A program made the position numbers and the translations under genes. A stretch of 23,307 nucleotides of DNA from a virus, in the IMG/VR virus record IMGVR_UViG_3300044655_000474, positions 1 to 23,307 of that record. One strand, 5' to 3'. This document shows, in pieces, positions 1 to 8,475 of the stretch; the first letter of the stretch is position 1; the number at the start of each line of letters is the position of its first letter. The notes beneath the pieces were generated by a model, which was given only the letters and a program-made list of their open reading frames with translations, searched no databases and was not told the origin of the DNA.

Positions 1-38
1 AACCTTTTGTTTTTTCATTTTTTTTTGGAGTCATTATC

Positions 39-1301
39 ATGGCAAATAATTTGCTCACGATATCCATGATCACAAATGAGGCGCTCCGCGTTCTTACCAA
101 CCAGTTGGTATTTACTCGCGCAGTATCTCGTCAATATGATGATAAGTTCGCGATTGAAGGCGCGAAAATCGGGACTACTATAAATCTCAGGAAGCCGCCG
201 CGTTATGTCGGTCGTACCGGCCCTGCGCTTCAGGTTGAATCCTCTGTTGAAACCTATGTACCGCTGACCCTGGGAACCCAGTTCGGCGTAGACATGGCGT
301 TTACGACTCAGGATCTTACGATGAACATCAGTGATTTTTCTGATCGTTTCATCAAACCCGCTGTAGCGGCTGTTGCGAATAAGATCGACTATGACGGTCT
401 TCAGCAGTTCCTGAATGTTTACAACCTTGTTGGTACTCCTGGTCAGCTGACTAACAGCGTTACTCCTCCGACTCAGGCACAGTCTACGGCTGCAATTCTT
501 GCTGCTCGCGCACGTCTGAATCAGGAAGCTGCTCCGGTTGACGAAGATCGTCATTTTGTTGTCGATCCCGCAACTGAAGTAGGTATTGTTTCTGGTCTGA
601 CTAATCTGTTTAACCCGACTGGAACCATCTCTCGCATCTTTGAAAAGGGTGCGCTTGGTGACTCTACCTTGGGCTTTAACTTTGCAATGGATCAGAACGT
701 AGGAAACTACACTGCTGGTACTTTCATTGTTGGTACGGATACCTTTGCAGTTGCTGCACAGGCTGGCGGATCAGTTCAGACCAATGCACAGACTGCATTC
801 TCTCTGACTGGCACGATCACTAACACCAAGACGCTGACTCAGGGCACTGTATTCACCATTCCTGGTGTCTATGCAGTCAACCCGCAGAACCGTCAGTCTA
901 CTGGTGTCCTGCGTAACTTCGTTGTCACTAGCGCTGTTACCGGTACTGGTTCTTCTCAGACCATCTCAGTCTTCCCGACTCCGGTGTTCTCTGGTCAGTT
1001 CCAGAACGTCACTAGCTCTACTGGCACGATTCCGTCAGGCAATGCCACGATCATCTCTGGCTCTAACGGTGCAAGCTACGCCAACTCTCTTGCTTTCCAC
1101 AAGGACGCATTTGCATTTGGTACGGCTGATCTTATTCTGCCGCAGGGTGTTGACATGGCCGGTCGCGCATCAGCAGATGGCGTGAGCATCCGTCTTGTTC
1201 GTCAGTACGACATTAACAGCGATCAGCTGCCTTGCCGTCTTGACGTTCTTTACGGCTGGTCAACCGTCTATCCCGAACTTGCTACCCGCGTAACTGGTTA
1301 A
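39..1301 (+). CDS. Major capsid (coat) protein, P22 gp5-like
   Basis: This 420-residue protein is very likely the coat subunit that builds the icosahedral head. It starts MANNLLTISMITNEALRVL and continues with the conserved KPPRYVGRTG region (residues 52-61), which is the N-terminal arm of the P22 coat family; P22 coat has 430 residues, so the length fits. Residues about 222-345 are rich in Thr, Ser and Gly, with a GTVFTIPGVYAVNPQ stretch (269-283). This lies where P22 coat carries its I-domain beta-barrel and has a similar pattern (compare FTIAGVKFLGQ in P22, from memory). The C-terminal part (365-420) ends RLDVLYGWSTVYPELATRV, again typical. A Shine-Dalgarno GGAG at 27-30 sits 8 bases before the ATG. 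Portal, scaffold and terminase genes would be expected upstream, outside the window. Confidence 0.93.
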   Translation: MANNLLTISMITNEALRVLTNQLVFTRAVSRQYDDKFAIEGAKIGTTINLRKPPRYVGRTGPALQVESSVETYVPLTLGTQFGVDMAFTTQDLTMNISDFSDRFIKPAVAAVANKIDYDGLQQFLNVYNLVGTPGQLTNSVTPPTQAQSTAAILAARARLNQEAAPVDEDRHFVVDPATEVGIVSGLTNLFNPTGTISRIFEKGALGDSTLGFNFAMDQNVGNYTAGTFIVGTDTFAVAAQAGGSVQTNAQTAFSLTGTITNTKTLTQGTVFTIPGVYAVNPQNRQSTGVLRNFVVTSAVTGTGSSQTISVFPTPVFSGQFQNVTSSTGTIPSGNATIISGSNGASYANSLAFHKDAFAFGTADLILPQGVDMAGRASADGVSIRLVRQYDINSDQLPCRLDVLYGWSTVYPELATRVTG

Positions 1302-1313
1302 TAGGAGGTTACT

Positions 1314-1682
1314 ATGTCTAATCCTGGTCCTAATATCGTCACTCCAAGTATTCAACGCGGTCAGGCCGTTCTGTCTGTTGCTGTAACTCCTTCCGCTGCT
1401 GCGGCTGGTATTACCACTCAGACCTTTACGGTTTCTGGCATTGCTGTTGATGACTTTGTGTCTGTCAACCCCTCAGTAACTCCTGGCTCTGGTATTGCAA
1501 TTGTCAGTGCTTACGTTTCAGCAGCTAACACGCTGTCTGTTGTGTATAGCAATTCTGGCTCATCTGCAACGCCCGCGGCTGATACCTATCTGGTATATGT
1601 TGCTAGGTCTTATCCGGTACAGTCTGACTTCGGTGTTACGAAGTTCAATAACGTCGGTATCGTTGCTGGAACAAACCCGTAA
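1314..1682 (+). CDS. Small Ser/Thr/Ala-rich structural protein, possible head decoration protein
   Basis: This 122-residue protein has no signal peptide or membrane segment. Alternating hydrophobic and Ser/Thr stretches (for example QTFTVSGIAVDDFVSVNPS) suggest an all-beta fold. It follows the coat gene by 12 bases with an excellent AGGAGG ribosome binding site, and both genes end at the same intrinsic terminator, so it is probably made in large amount together with coat. A strongly expressed small beta protein next to coat suggests a capsid decoration or stabilising role; this is an inference from position and composition, not from a recognised family. Confidence 0.8.
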   Translation: MSNPGPNIVTPSIQRGQAVLSVAVTPSAAAAGITTQTFTVSGIAVDDFVSVNPSVTPGSGIAIVSAYVSAANTLSVVYSNSGSSATPAADTYLVYVARSYPVQSDFGVTKFNNVGIVAGTNP

Positions 1683-1695
1683 AAAGGTTGGAACG

Positions 1696-1720
1696 GAGGG
1701 GCTTCGGCCCCTCTTTTCTT
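1696..1720 (+). terminator. Rho-independent terminator after the coat operon
   Basis: A perfect 7-bp GC-rich stem GAGGGGC/GCCCCTC (1696-1702 with 1707-1713) closes a TTCG tetraloop and is followed by TTTTCTT. It lies 13 bases after the stop codon of the 122-residue protein and should end or attenuate the coat transcript before the appendage genes. Confidence 0.9.
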
Positions 1721-1734
1721 ATAAGGAGTAAAGA

Positions 1735-1932
1735 ATGATTGATTTTCCATGTGCAGTGCATCTTGAAGACTACAATGACATCAAGATTGCAACTGATGAA
1801 TCACATCTCAAAGAATTGCAAGCGCTTGGTTACATAACCAGTGCTGAATGGTACGAAAAGTATCTGAATGTAGTAGAATCTGACTTAGTTTCAGACAAAC
1901 CAAAACGGGGCAGACCGGCAAAATCTGATTAG
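1735..1932 (+). CDS. Hypothetical 65-residue protein with a basic RGRPAK tail
   Basis: This small protein has a good ribosome binding site (AAGGAG at 1723-1728, 6 bases before the ATG) just after the terminator. The N-terminal two thirds are acidic and helical in character (HLKELQALGYITSAEWYEKYL). The C-terminus is strongly basic, KPKRGRPAKSD, which resembles an AT-hook-like RGRP core and is a common ending of short phage proteins. I do not recognise a function. DNA contact through the basic tail is possible; a head-associated role is suggested only by position. Confidence 0.75.
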   Translation: MIDFPCAVHLEDYNDIKIATDESHLKELQALGYITSAEWYEKYLNVVESDLVSDKPKRGRPAKSD

Positions 1933-1978
1933 TTATTTCTGGGCTTAATGCCCATTCCTTACCGATAGTAGGTTAGCG

Positions 1979-4288
1979 ATGTCAAACGTCAAGATTTCTC
2001 AGCTTCCAGTCGCAAGCACGATCAATCCTGCGGCGGATGTCGCACCAATAGTGCATTCTGGTGTAACCCAGAAAGCAACGCCTAACCTCATTGTCCAATC
2101 AGTTCTTCCTAGTCCCGGTCCTATTGGCTCTGTAACGCCAAATACGGCGCAATTTGCATCATTAACTCTTTCTGGCGCATCTGGTTTACAAAAAGCTGTT
2201 GCAGGATTATTTACTGATGCAGTTGCTGGCACTGATTACCTTGGACCGACTGCTGGATCTGCGATTCAGAAAGCGAATGGCTCAGGAGGTCTAACAAGTG
2301 CAGTATCTGGGACTGATTATGCGCCAGCTACTAGCGGCACTAGTATTTTGTACGGTAACGGCGCTGGTGGCTTCAGCAATGTTACTGTTGGGTCTGGTCT
2401 GTCATTTAGCGCTGGAACTCTTGCTAGTACCTCTAGTGGCGGATCTGTAACTAGTGTTTCTGTTGTCACTGCAAATGGACTTGCAGGAACGGTTGCAAAT
2501 GCAACTTCAACGCCAGCGATTACACTCTCTACGACTGTTACTGGGCTACTCAAAGGCAATGGCACTGCAATCAGTGCTGCAGTTGCTGGTACTGACTATG
2601 CAGCAGCGCCTACGGGTACGAATGCTCAGTTGCTTGCTAACAATGGCTCAGGCGGATTCTCTAACGTCACGGTTGGATCAGGTCTGACCTACACCGCTGG
2701 TACGCTTGCTGTCACTGGCGGCGGTGGTACGGTTACGGATGTCTCTGTTGTTTCCGCTAATGGCTTTGCTGGCACTGTAGCAACTAGCACAACCACTCCA
2801 GCCATTACGCTATCAACGTCTGTCTCTGGCCTTCTCAAAGGCAATGGTACGGCTGTCTCTGCGGCTGTCTCTGGCACGGATTACGCACCAGCTACGTCCG
2901 GTAGTTCAGTTCTTTACGGCAATGGTGCTGGCGGATTCAGCAATGTTTCTATCGGCTCCAACATGACGTTCTCTGGTGGTGTGCTTAACGCTAACGCCAC
3001 TACGTCAATTGTCGGTTCTCCGGGCTATTACGGATCTTTTTACGACAATAACGCAACTCAGGTCGCTGCAAATACGACCACTGCGTATCCGATCAAGATC
3101 AACAGCACGTTTGAAGCTAATGGCGTAAGCATTGCTAACGATGGATCAGGCAATCCGACGCGTGTTACGTTTGCAAATGCTGGTGTATACAACTTTCAGT
3201 ATTCAATTCAGCTCACAAATACTGATTCGTCGATTCACAACGTCAATGTATGGCTGAGAAAAAATAACACCAGCAATGTTGCAGATTCAAACAGCCAATA
3301 TGCTGTAGTTGGATCACATGGCGGCATTAATGGTCAGTTGATTGCGGCTGTAAATTTCGTTTTCACTGCTGCTGCTAACGATTTCTTTGAGATCATGTGG
3401 CAACCGGAAAGCACTCAGGTCTATATTGAGACTATTCCTGCTGGCACAACGCCAACAACGCCGGTAGCGCCAGGCGTTATCGTTACTGCATGTCAGCAAG
3501 CGCAGATTGGTGTTGGTTACTATGGCCTAACTAGCTCTACGTCAACGCTAATTGGCACTGGATCAAAGACTTTTACGACTAATTTTGACTCAACAGCCAC
3601 TGCATTCACGGTTGGCACTAGAGTTCGCTTGGCTTACAGCGTTACGCCAGCAAATTACATGGAAGGCGTTATTACGTCATTCTCTGGAACGACTCTTGTT
3701 GTCAATGTAGACAACACTGGCGGATCAGGAACGTATGCTTCTTGGACTGTTTCTGTTGCAGGCAATCTAGCTTCAATGGTCTATCCCGGCGCTGGCATTC
3801 CGAACAGCACTGGATCAGCCTGGGGGACTAGCTACAGCACTACTGGGTCAGGCACTGTTGTAGCGCTTGCGACTTCGCCAACGCTTGTTACTCCTGTCCT
3901 TGGTACGCCAACTAGCGGAACTTTGAGCAACTGTACGGTTGATGGCACTGATTCCGTCGGCTTCCGCAACATTCCACAGATCAGCCAGTCAGCAAACTAT
4001 ACGACTGTACTTACTGACTCTGGCAAGCATATTTTCCATCCGTCAACGGATACGAATGCTAGGACATTCACGATTGATAGCAATGCTAACGTAGCGTATC
4101 CGGTAGGAACGGCTATCACGTTTGTAAACATGTCATCGAGCGCTGTCACGATTGCAATCACATCAGACACGATGTATCTAGCAGCTACTGGGTCTACAGG
4201 CTCTAGGACGCTTGCCCAGTACGGTACGGCTACTGCACTCAAGATTGCATCAACAACTTGGCTTATCAACGGCAATGGGCTGACCTAA
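1979..4288 (+). CDS. Tail fibre / appendage protein with tandem repeats and C1q-like domain
   Basis: This 769-residue protein is a probable virion appendage. Residues 1-45 (MSNVKISQLPVAST then PIVHSGVTQKAT) match the short anchor found at the N-terminus of many phage fibres. Residues about 111-330 hold tandem repeats of roughly 93-95 residues built from the units GTDYAPATSG, LYGNGAGGFSNV, ANGLAGTVA and GLLKGNGTA. Residues about 348-505 (YGSFYDNNATQ, later NAGVYNFQYSIQLTN and NDFFEIMWQ) resemble the C1q/TNF-like jelly roll of fibres from aquatic phages. The last 130 residues (SANYTTVLTDSGKHIFHPST to LINGNGLT) are a portable beta-rich C-terminal module common in such proteins. It is the first of three appendage genes in a row and overlaps the next by one base (TAATG). 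Host-receptor binding is inferred. Confidence 0.85.
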   Translation: MSNVKISQLPVASTINPAADVAPIVHSGVTQKATPNLIVQSVLPSPGPIGSVTPNTAQFASLTLSGASGLQKAVAGLFTDAVAGTDYLGPTAGSAIQKANGSGGLTSAVSGTDYAPATSGTSILYGNGAGGFSNVTVGSGLSFSAGTLASTSSGGSVTSVSVVTANGLAGTVANATSTPAITLSTTVTGLLKGNGTAISAAVAGTDYAAAPTGTNAQLLANNGSGGFSNVTVGSGLTYTAGTLAVTGGGGTVTDVSVVSANGFAGTVATSTTTPAITLSTSVSGLLKGNGTAVSAAVSGTDYAPATSGSSVLYGNGAGGFSNVSIGSNMTFSGGVLNANATTSIVGSPGYYGSFYDNNATQVAANTTTAYPIKINSTFEANGVSIANDGSGNPTRVTFANAGVYNFQYSIQLTNTDSSIHNVNVWLRKNNTSNVADSNSQYAVVGSHGGINGQLIAAVNFVFTAAANDFFEIMWQPESTQVYIETIPAGTTPTTPVAPGVIVTACQQAQIGVGYYGLTSSTSTLIGTGSKTFTTNFDSTATAFTVGTRVRLAYSVTPANYMEGVITSFSGTTLVVNVDNTGGSGTYASWTVSVAGNLASMVYPGAGIPNSTGSAWGTSYSTTGSGTVVALATSPTLVTPVLGTPTSGTLSNCTVDGTDSVGFRNIPQISQSANYTTVLTDSGKHIFHPSTDTNARTFTIDSNANVAYPVGTAITFVNMSSSAVTIAITSDTMYLAATGSTGSRTLAQYGTATALKIASTTWLINGNGLT
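2309..2960 (+). repeat. Tandem 93-95-codon repeats within the fibre gene
   Basis: The GTDYA unit begins at 2309, 2588 and 2873, giving spacings of 279 and 285 bases. A second unit (VSVVTANG/VSVVSANG followed by TPAITLST and GLLKGNGTA) occurs twice, starting near 2441 and 2726, 285 bases apart. The copies are clear in protein but have drifted at many third codon positions, so they are old duplications under protein-level selection, or shuffled modules, rather than a recent tandem expansion. Confidence 0.85.
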
Positions 4289-5892
4289 TGTCTGGAATTC
4301 TTCAGCTAATCAATACGTTTCCGTCTGGCGGGTTTGCTGTAAAGAATTCCCTCCGCTTCCGCTCAAGCGCCAGTGCGTATTTGAATAGGACCCCTGCAAG
4401 TGCTGGAAGCCAAACTACTTGGACATGGAGTGGTTGGGTTAAGCGTGGAGCTATAGGCACTTCTTCTCGTCAGGTTTTATTTGGTTCAGTTACAGGAACT
4501 TCTGACTCAACTTGGCTTGAATTTGGATTTCAAAGCGGATCTTCAGATCAATTTTTTATTACAACCTATAATTCTCAAGCCTACTCAACGTCTGTATATC
4601 GTGATCCTTCAGCTTGGTATCACGTACAAGTTGCTTTTGATACGACTCAAGCAACATCTACAGATAGAATAAAAATCTACATTAATGGCGTACAAATTAG
4701 TTTGCCGAATGGAAGTTTTGTTCCCACACAAAATGCAAATTACGGTGTAAATGCCGCGCAAATTCATTGGGTTGGCGGGGATTCGTCTGCACAATACTTC
4801 GACGGCTACATGGCCGAGGTCAACTTCATCGACGGCCAAGCACTAACGCCATCATCCTTTGGCGCATTTGATGCAACATCTGGTGTATGGCAACCAGTTA
4901 AGTATTCTGGAACCTACGGCACAAACGGCTTCTATCTGAAGTTCACGGACACCACCAGCACCACTACGCTCTGCTATGACTACTCTGGCAACAGCAACAA
5001 CTGGACGCCGAACAACATCAGCCTGACTTCTGGATCAACCTACGATTCCATGCTGGATTCGCCAACGAACTATGACAATGGCGGGAATGGTGTTGGGAAT
5101 TATGCGGTGATGAATCCGTTAGATACTTCTGGATCTACAACCAACGCTAATCTAAGTGTAAGCACATCTGGATTTTCTGGGTATGGAACAACCAGAGCCA
5201 CGTTTGGTATGTCCTCTGGCAAATGGTACTGGGAAGTCACGCCTACAAGTTTTGGTGATGGTGGAACGATAGGCGTCGCAACGGCTGCTGCCGCTATATC
5301 CTCACAGCTTGGCGCAAATGTATATGGCTGGGGATATCTTGAGGGTGGGTCAAAATACAATAATGCTTCAGCAACATCTTATGGTGCTTCGTATACGACC
5401 AACGATGTCATCGGTGTAGCTTTTGATGCTGATGCTGGAACGCTGACGTTCTACAAAAACAATACAAGCCAAGGGGTTGCCTTTAGCGGTCTGACTTCTG
5501 GTCCTTACTTTCCAGCAGTAAGCGACAACGGTGGAGGTACAACTGGATCGGTTTTTGCTGTTACTTTCGGCCAACGCCCATTCAGCTACACGCCTCCGAC
5601 TGGATACAAAGCACTCAATACGCAGAATCTACCAGCGGGAATTGTAATCACAAGCGGATCATTTACAGGCAACGCATCTATTGACGGACCTTTTGTATGG
5701 CTAAACGGTTTGCCGACTGCAATGACAATTAACGGCAACGCCGTAACATTTGGAACTGATGCAGACAAATTAGCAAATGGATTTAAAATAAGATCATCAA
5801 GTTCTAGTTATAATTCATCAGGAACAAATACTTACAGCATAACAACAACTGGTGCTGTATTTAAATATCAAATTGCACAGCCAAATCCGTAG
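4288..5892 (+). CDS. Appendage protein with LamG-like and SPRY/B30.2-like domains
   Basis: The protein has 534 residues from the ATG that overlaps the previous stop (TAATG at 4286-4290). An in-frame ATG at 4258 lies inside the previous gene without a ribosome binding site, so I chose 4288. Residues about 11-210 look like a concanavalin/LamG sandwich: NSLRFRSSASAYLNRT, TWTWSGWVKRG, WYHVQVAFDTTQ, IKIYINGVQ and YFDGYMAEVNFIDG. Residues about 290-430 look like SPRY/B30.2: GKWYWEVTPTSFG, GIGVA-type strands, YGWGYLEGG, DVIGVAFDADAGTLTFYKNN and YFPAVSDN. The last 100 residues (ITSGSFTGNASIDGPFVWLN) form another fibre-type module. Both main folds are carbohydrate- or protein-binding, so an adhesin role in host recognition is likely. 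No catalytic motif is visible. Confidence 0.82.
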   Translation: MSGILQLINTFPSGGFAVKNSLRFRSSASAYLNRTPASAGSQTTWTWSGWVKRGAIGTSSRQVLFGSVTGTSDSTWLEFGFQSGSSDQFFITTYNSQAYSTSVYRDPSAWYHVQVAFDTTQATSTDRIKIYINGVQISLPNGSFVPTQNANYGVNAAQIHWVGGDSSAQYFDGYMAEVNFIDGQALTPSSFGAFDATSGVWQPVKYSGTYGTNGFYLKFTDTTSTTTLCYDYSGNSNNWTPNNISLTSGSTYDSMLDSPTNYDNGGNGVGNYAVMNPLDTSGSTTNANLSVSTSGFSGYGTTRATFGMSSGKWYWEVTPTSFGDGGTIGVATAAAAISSQLGANVYGWGYLEGGSKYNNASATSYGASYTTNDVIGVAFDADAGTLTFYKNNTSQGVAFSGLTSGPYFPAVSDNGGGTTGSVFAVTFGQRPFSYTPPTGYKALNTQNLPAGIVITSGSFTGNASIDGPFVWLNGLPTAMTINGNAVTFGTDADKLANGFKIRSSSSSYNSSGTNTYSITTTGAVFKYQIAQPNP

Positions 5893-5901
5893 GAACAAAC
5901 T

Positions 5902-8466
5902 ATGTCAAATCTAGGACCACAGAAACAAAACGCTTCCTATGCTGGCTTGCTACAGGTTCCAGGTGGAATTACTTCAACTTTGCAGACTGTCACTGATGGT
6001 GATGGAAATGCAACTGGATTATCACTCAGTACAACGGCGGTTAGCGCTCTTGGACTTGTTAGCTCTACGTCGCAAAACATCTATGGCGGAACAGCAGGAT
6101 CTATTGTTTATCAGTCTGCTGTCAGTGCAACTAGCTTTGTAACGCCAGGCACTACAGGGCAATTGCTTTCAACCAACGGCGTACTAGCGCCTACGTTTGT
6201 CACTGTTGACGCTAACTATGTTGATGCTGTTGCAACGACTGGCGATGCAATGACGGGCAATTTAAGCATGTCAGGCAACATGGTAACGAACCTTGGCACT
6301 CCAACGGCTTCTACTGATGCTGCTAGCAAGGCTTACGTTGACTCTGTTGCTTCTGGATTGCAAATCAAAGCGCCAGTCACTTGCGCTACAACGACAAATC
6401 TAGCTTCTTTGTCTGGATTGCTGACGATTGACGGCATTACGTTGCTTGCTAATCAGCGCGTACTGGTTAAGGATCAGTTTGTCTCAGAGCTAAATGGCAT
6501 TTACAGCGCAGCAGTTGGCGTATGGTCAAGAACGTCTGATGCTAACACTTGGTCAGAGCTTGTTGGTGCTGCAGCTTTTGTCTCATCAGGTTCGCTGAAT
6601 GCGTCTACAACATGGGTATGTAATGTATCCGCTGGCGGCACTCTTGGAGCAACGCCAGTCACGTTTGTACAGTTTGGTTCATCAGGAACATATACGGCAG
6701 GATCTGGCCTTACGCTGGTTGGAAATCAGTTTTCAATTACAGCGCCAGTCAGCGTTTCTCTTGGTGGAACTGGTGTAACGTCTTTAACTGGCATTCCGTA
6801 TGGCAACAACACTAGCGCATTTACTGTAGCTACAGGATCGCAAATTGTTGGTGAAATCGGATCAACTGCTGTCAGTAGAGCAACTAATCTTGCTAACGGA
6901 GGTGCAAATAGACTTCCAGTGCAGCTAGCAACTGATACGACTGGTTTTCTGCCTACTGGGTCTGCTGGTCAAGTGCTAACGTCTAATGGCGCTGGCTCTT
7001 TGCCTTCGTTTACAACGCCATCTGCAATTATTTCAAATTACAGTAATGTTGCTTTCACTGGTGCTATTAGCAGACCTATTGCAAGCATCTTAGGTGATCG
7101 CGTTAGTGTTCTTGATTTTGGCGCTGATCCTACTGGAGCAACTAATTCAAACGCAGCATTTCAAGCAGCTTTTAACACTGGAAGGCTTGTTTACGTCCCG
7201 GCTGGAAATTATACGCTATCGTCAGGTGTGACTACTTCTGGCCCAGGCATGGTTGGCGATGGGCAAAGAGGCACTTACATTTATGTAGACAACGCATTTA
7301 CCAGTGGTGATGTCATCAGGTGGAACGGAACACCGACTGCTGGCGCTCATGGGCCTATGTTTGCAGATTTTACAATAGAGTGTTTTGCCGGCATCAGAAC
7401 CAGTGGCGCATTAATAAACATTACACCAGATCCAGATACACCATCTATTGATTACACTTATATTTCAAACATTCATTTAAGCAATGGATATATTGGATTA
7501 AAGCTAAAACATGCTTGGTATTTTAAAGTTATAGGATGTAATTTCACTGGCGCGTCATTTGCTTGTGTTCATGTATCAAGTCCTGGCGATTCTGATGGCG
7601 GAGATGGTGCAATTAGTTCCTGTCATTTTGGTAATGCTTTCTGCTGTATTTACCAAGAATCAAGTGGCGGTTTAAAAATAACAAACTCAAAATTGCTTGG
7701 CGGAACTTACGGATACTGGCTCAACGCCGTTTTGCCAAACAAAAACATGGCTGATTTGCTTATTTCTAATTGCTCTATTGAAGGTTTTTCTGTAGCTGGT
7801 ATTGCTCTAAATAGAGATGCTTCATCTGGTTCTTATTTTTTTGGTGGCATAGTTATTTCTGGCAATCAATTTGGCACAACAGTAAATCCTGTCGGATCTT
7901 GGTGCATCATTTGCAATGACTCTGATAATTTTATTACTGATTTAACTATCAGCGGAAACACTTTTCTTGCGTCTGAAGGAAATTATTGTGTAGGTCTTGA
8001 TTATCAAAACTATCTCTATGTAGGCGCAAATCAATTTCAAGCCGCTTCACCAACAGGCACTGTTGGTTTGTCAATTGGTGCAAATGTTCAGAATTGCGTT
8101 GCTGATGGCAATCAATATCAATCTTTTGCTGCTGGCAATGGTCTGCAATGCACTAGCACATCTGCAAAAGGATCTGATTTCTATCAAAGAGGATCAATCA
8201 CAATCGCACAGACTTCAACGCCTTATGGTGGTGGCTTCTACACAAGTGGATTTCAAACAATCACGTTCTCATCTGCTTTTCCTTCTGTGCCATTTATTAG
8301 CGTAACTGCTAACGCCGGCACTGGTACCTCATACACTGGTGGCGCACTTACGTTCATAACAAATAACATTACTACTACTGGATTTCAGATCGGAACTATT
8401 GGAATCAATCCGTCTGGTTCATCCATAGCCCTCTGGGAAGCAAAGTTAGATGTTGAAAGATCATAG
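5902..8466 (+). CDS. Tailspike-like protein with pectate-lyase-superfamily beta-helix
   Basis: This 854-residue protein has good spacing to an AGGA ribosome binding site. Residues 1-100 are a Ser/Thr-rich stalk. Residues about 105-240 carry a module common in tail fibres (AMTGNLSMSGNMVTNLGTP, DAASKAYVDSVASGLQIKAP, LLANQRVLVKDQ). At residue 401 begins VSVLDFGADPTGATNSNAAF, the hallmark start of the pectate-lyase-3 superfamily, followed by LVYVPAGNYTLSSGV and a right-handed beta-helix reaching about residue 740. The last 100 residues form a separate beta-rich tip (FQTITFSSAFPSVPFISVTA). P22 tailspike uses such a helix to cut host polysaccharide, so glycan binding or cleavage is likely here, but catalytic residues cannot be assigned by eye. 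The helix-coding DNA (about 7340-8100) looks more AT-rich than its flanks, which suggests a swapped module. Confidence 0.85.
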   Translation: MSNLGPQKQNASYAGLLQVPGGITSTLQTVTDGDGNATGLSLSTTAVSALGLVSSTSQNIYGGTAGSIVYQSAVSATSFVTPGTTGQLLSTNGVLAPTFVTVDANYVDAVATTGDAMTGNLSMSGNMVTNLGTPTASTDAASKAYVDSVASGLQIKAPVTCATTTNLASLSGLLTIDGITLLANQRVLVKDQFVSELNGIYSAAVGVWSRTSDANTWSELVGAAAFVSSGSLNASTTWVCNVSAGGTLGATPVTFVQFGSSGTYTAGSGLTLVGNQFSITAPVSVSLGGTGVTSLTGIPYGNNTSAFTVATGSQIVGEIGSTAVSRATNLANGGANRLPVQLATDTTGFLPTGSAGQVLTSNGAGSLPSFTTPSAIISNYSNVAFTGAISRPIASILGDRVSVLDFGADPTGATNSNAAFQAAFNTGRLVYVPAGNYTLSSGVTTSGPGMVGDGQRGTYIYVDNAFTSGDVIRWNGTPTAGAHGPMFADFTIECFAGIRTSGALINITPDPDTPSIDYTYISNIHLSNGYIGLKLKHAWYFKVIGCNFTGASFACVHVSSPGDSDGGDGAISSCHFGNAFCCIYQESSGGLKITNSKLLGGTYGYWLNAVLPNKNMADLLISNCSIEGFSVAGIALNRDASSGSYFFGGIVISGNQFGTTVNPVGSWCIICNDSDNFITDLTISGNTFLASEGNYCVGLDYQNYLYVGANQFQAASPTGTVGLSIGANVQNCVADGNQYQSFAAGNGLQCTSTSAKGSDFYQRGSITIAQTSTPYGGGFYTSGFQTITFSSAFPSVPFISVTANAGTGTSYTGGALTFITNNITTTGFQIGTIGINPSGSSIALWEAKLDVERS

Positions 8467-8475
8467 GAGAAAGAA

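Noticed and set aside
15-554. Minus-strand 179-codon frame across the coat gene
   Set aside because: It lies fully antisense to the clearly recognisable coat protein and its translation has no protein-like motif.
1933-1978. Short hairpin GGGC/GCCC before the first fibre gene as a terminator
   Set aside because: Only 4 bp and no U-run; it would not terminate efficiently.
2300-2960. CRISPR array or other direct-repeat array
   Set aside because: The repeats are about 285 bases, in frame, and encode protein; there are no short identical repeats with spacers anywhere in the window.
4258-4290. Upstream ATG at 4258 as the start of the LamG/SPRY gene
   Set aside because: No ribosome binding site and the extra ten residues come from the overlapping fibre C-terminus; the TAATG at 4286-4290 is the more likely start.
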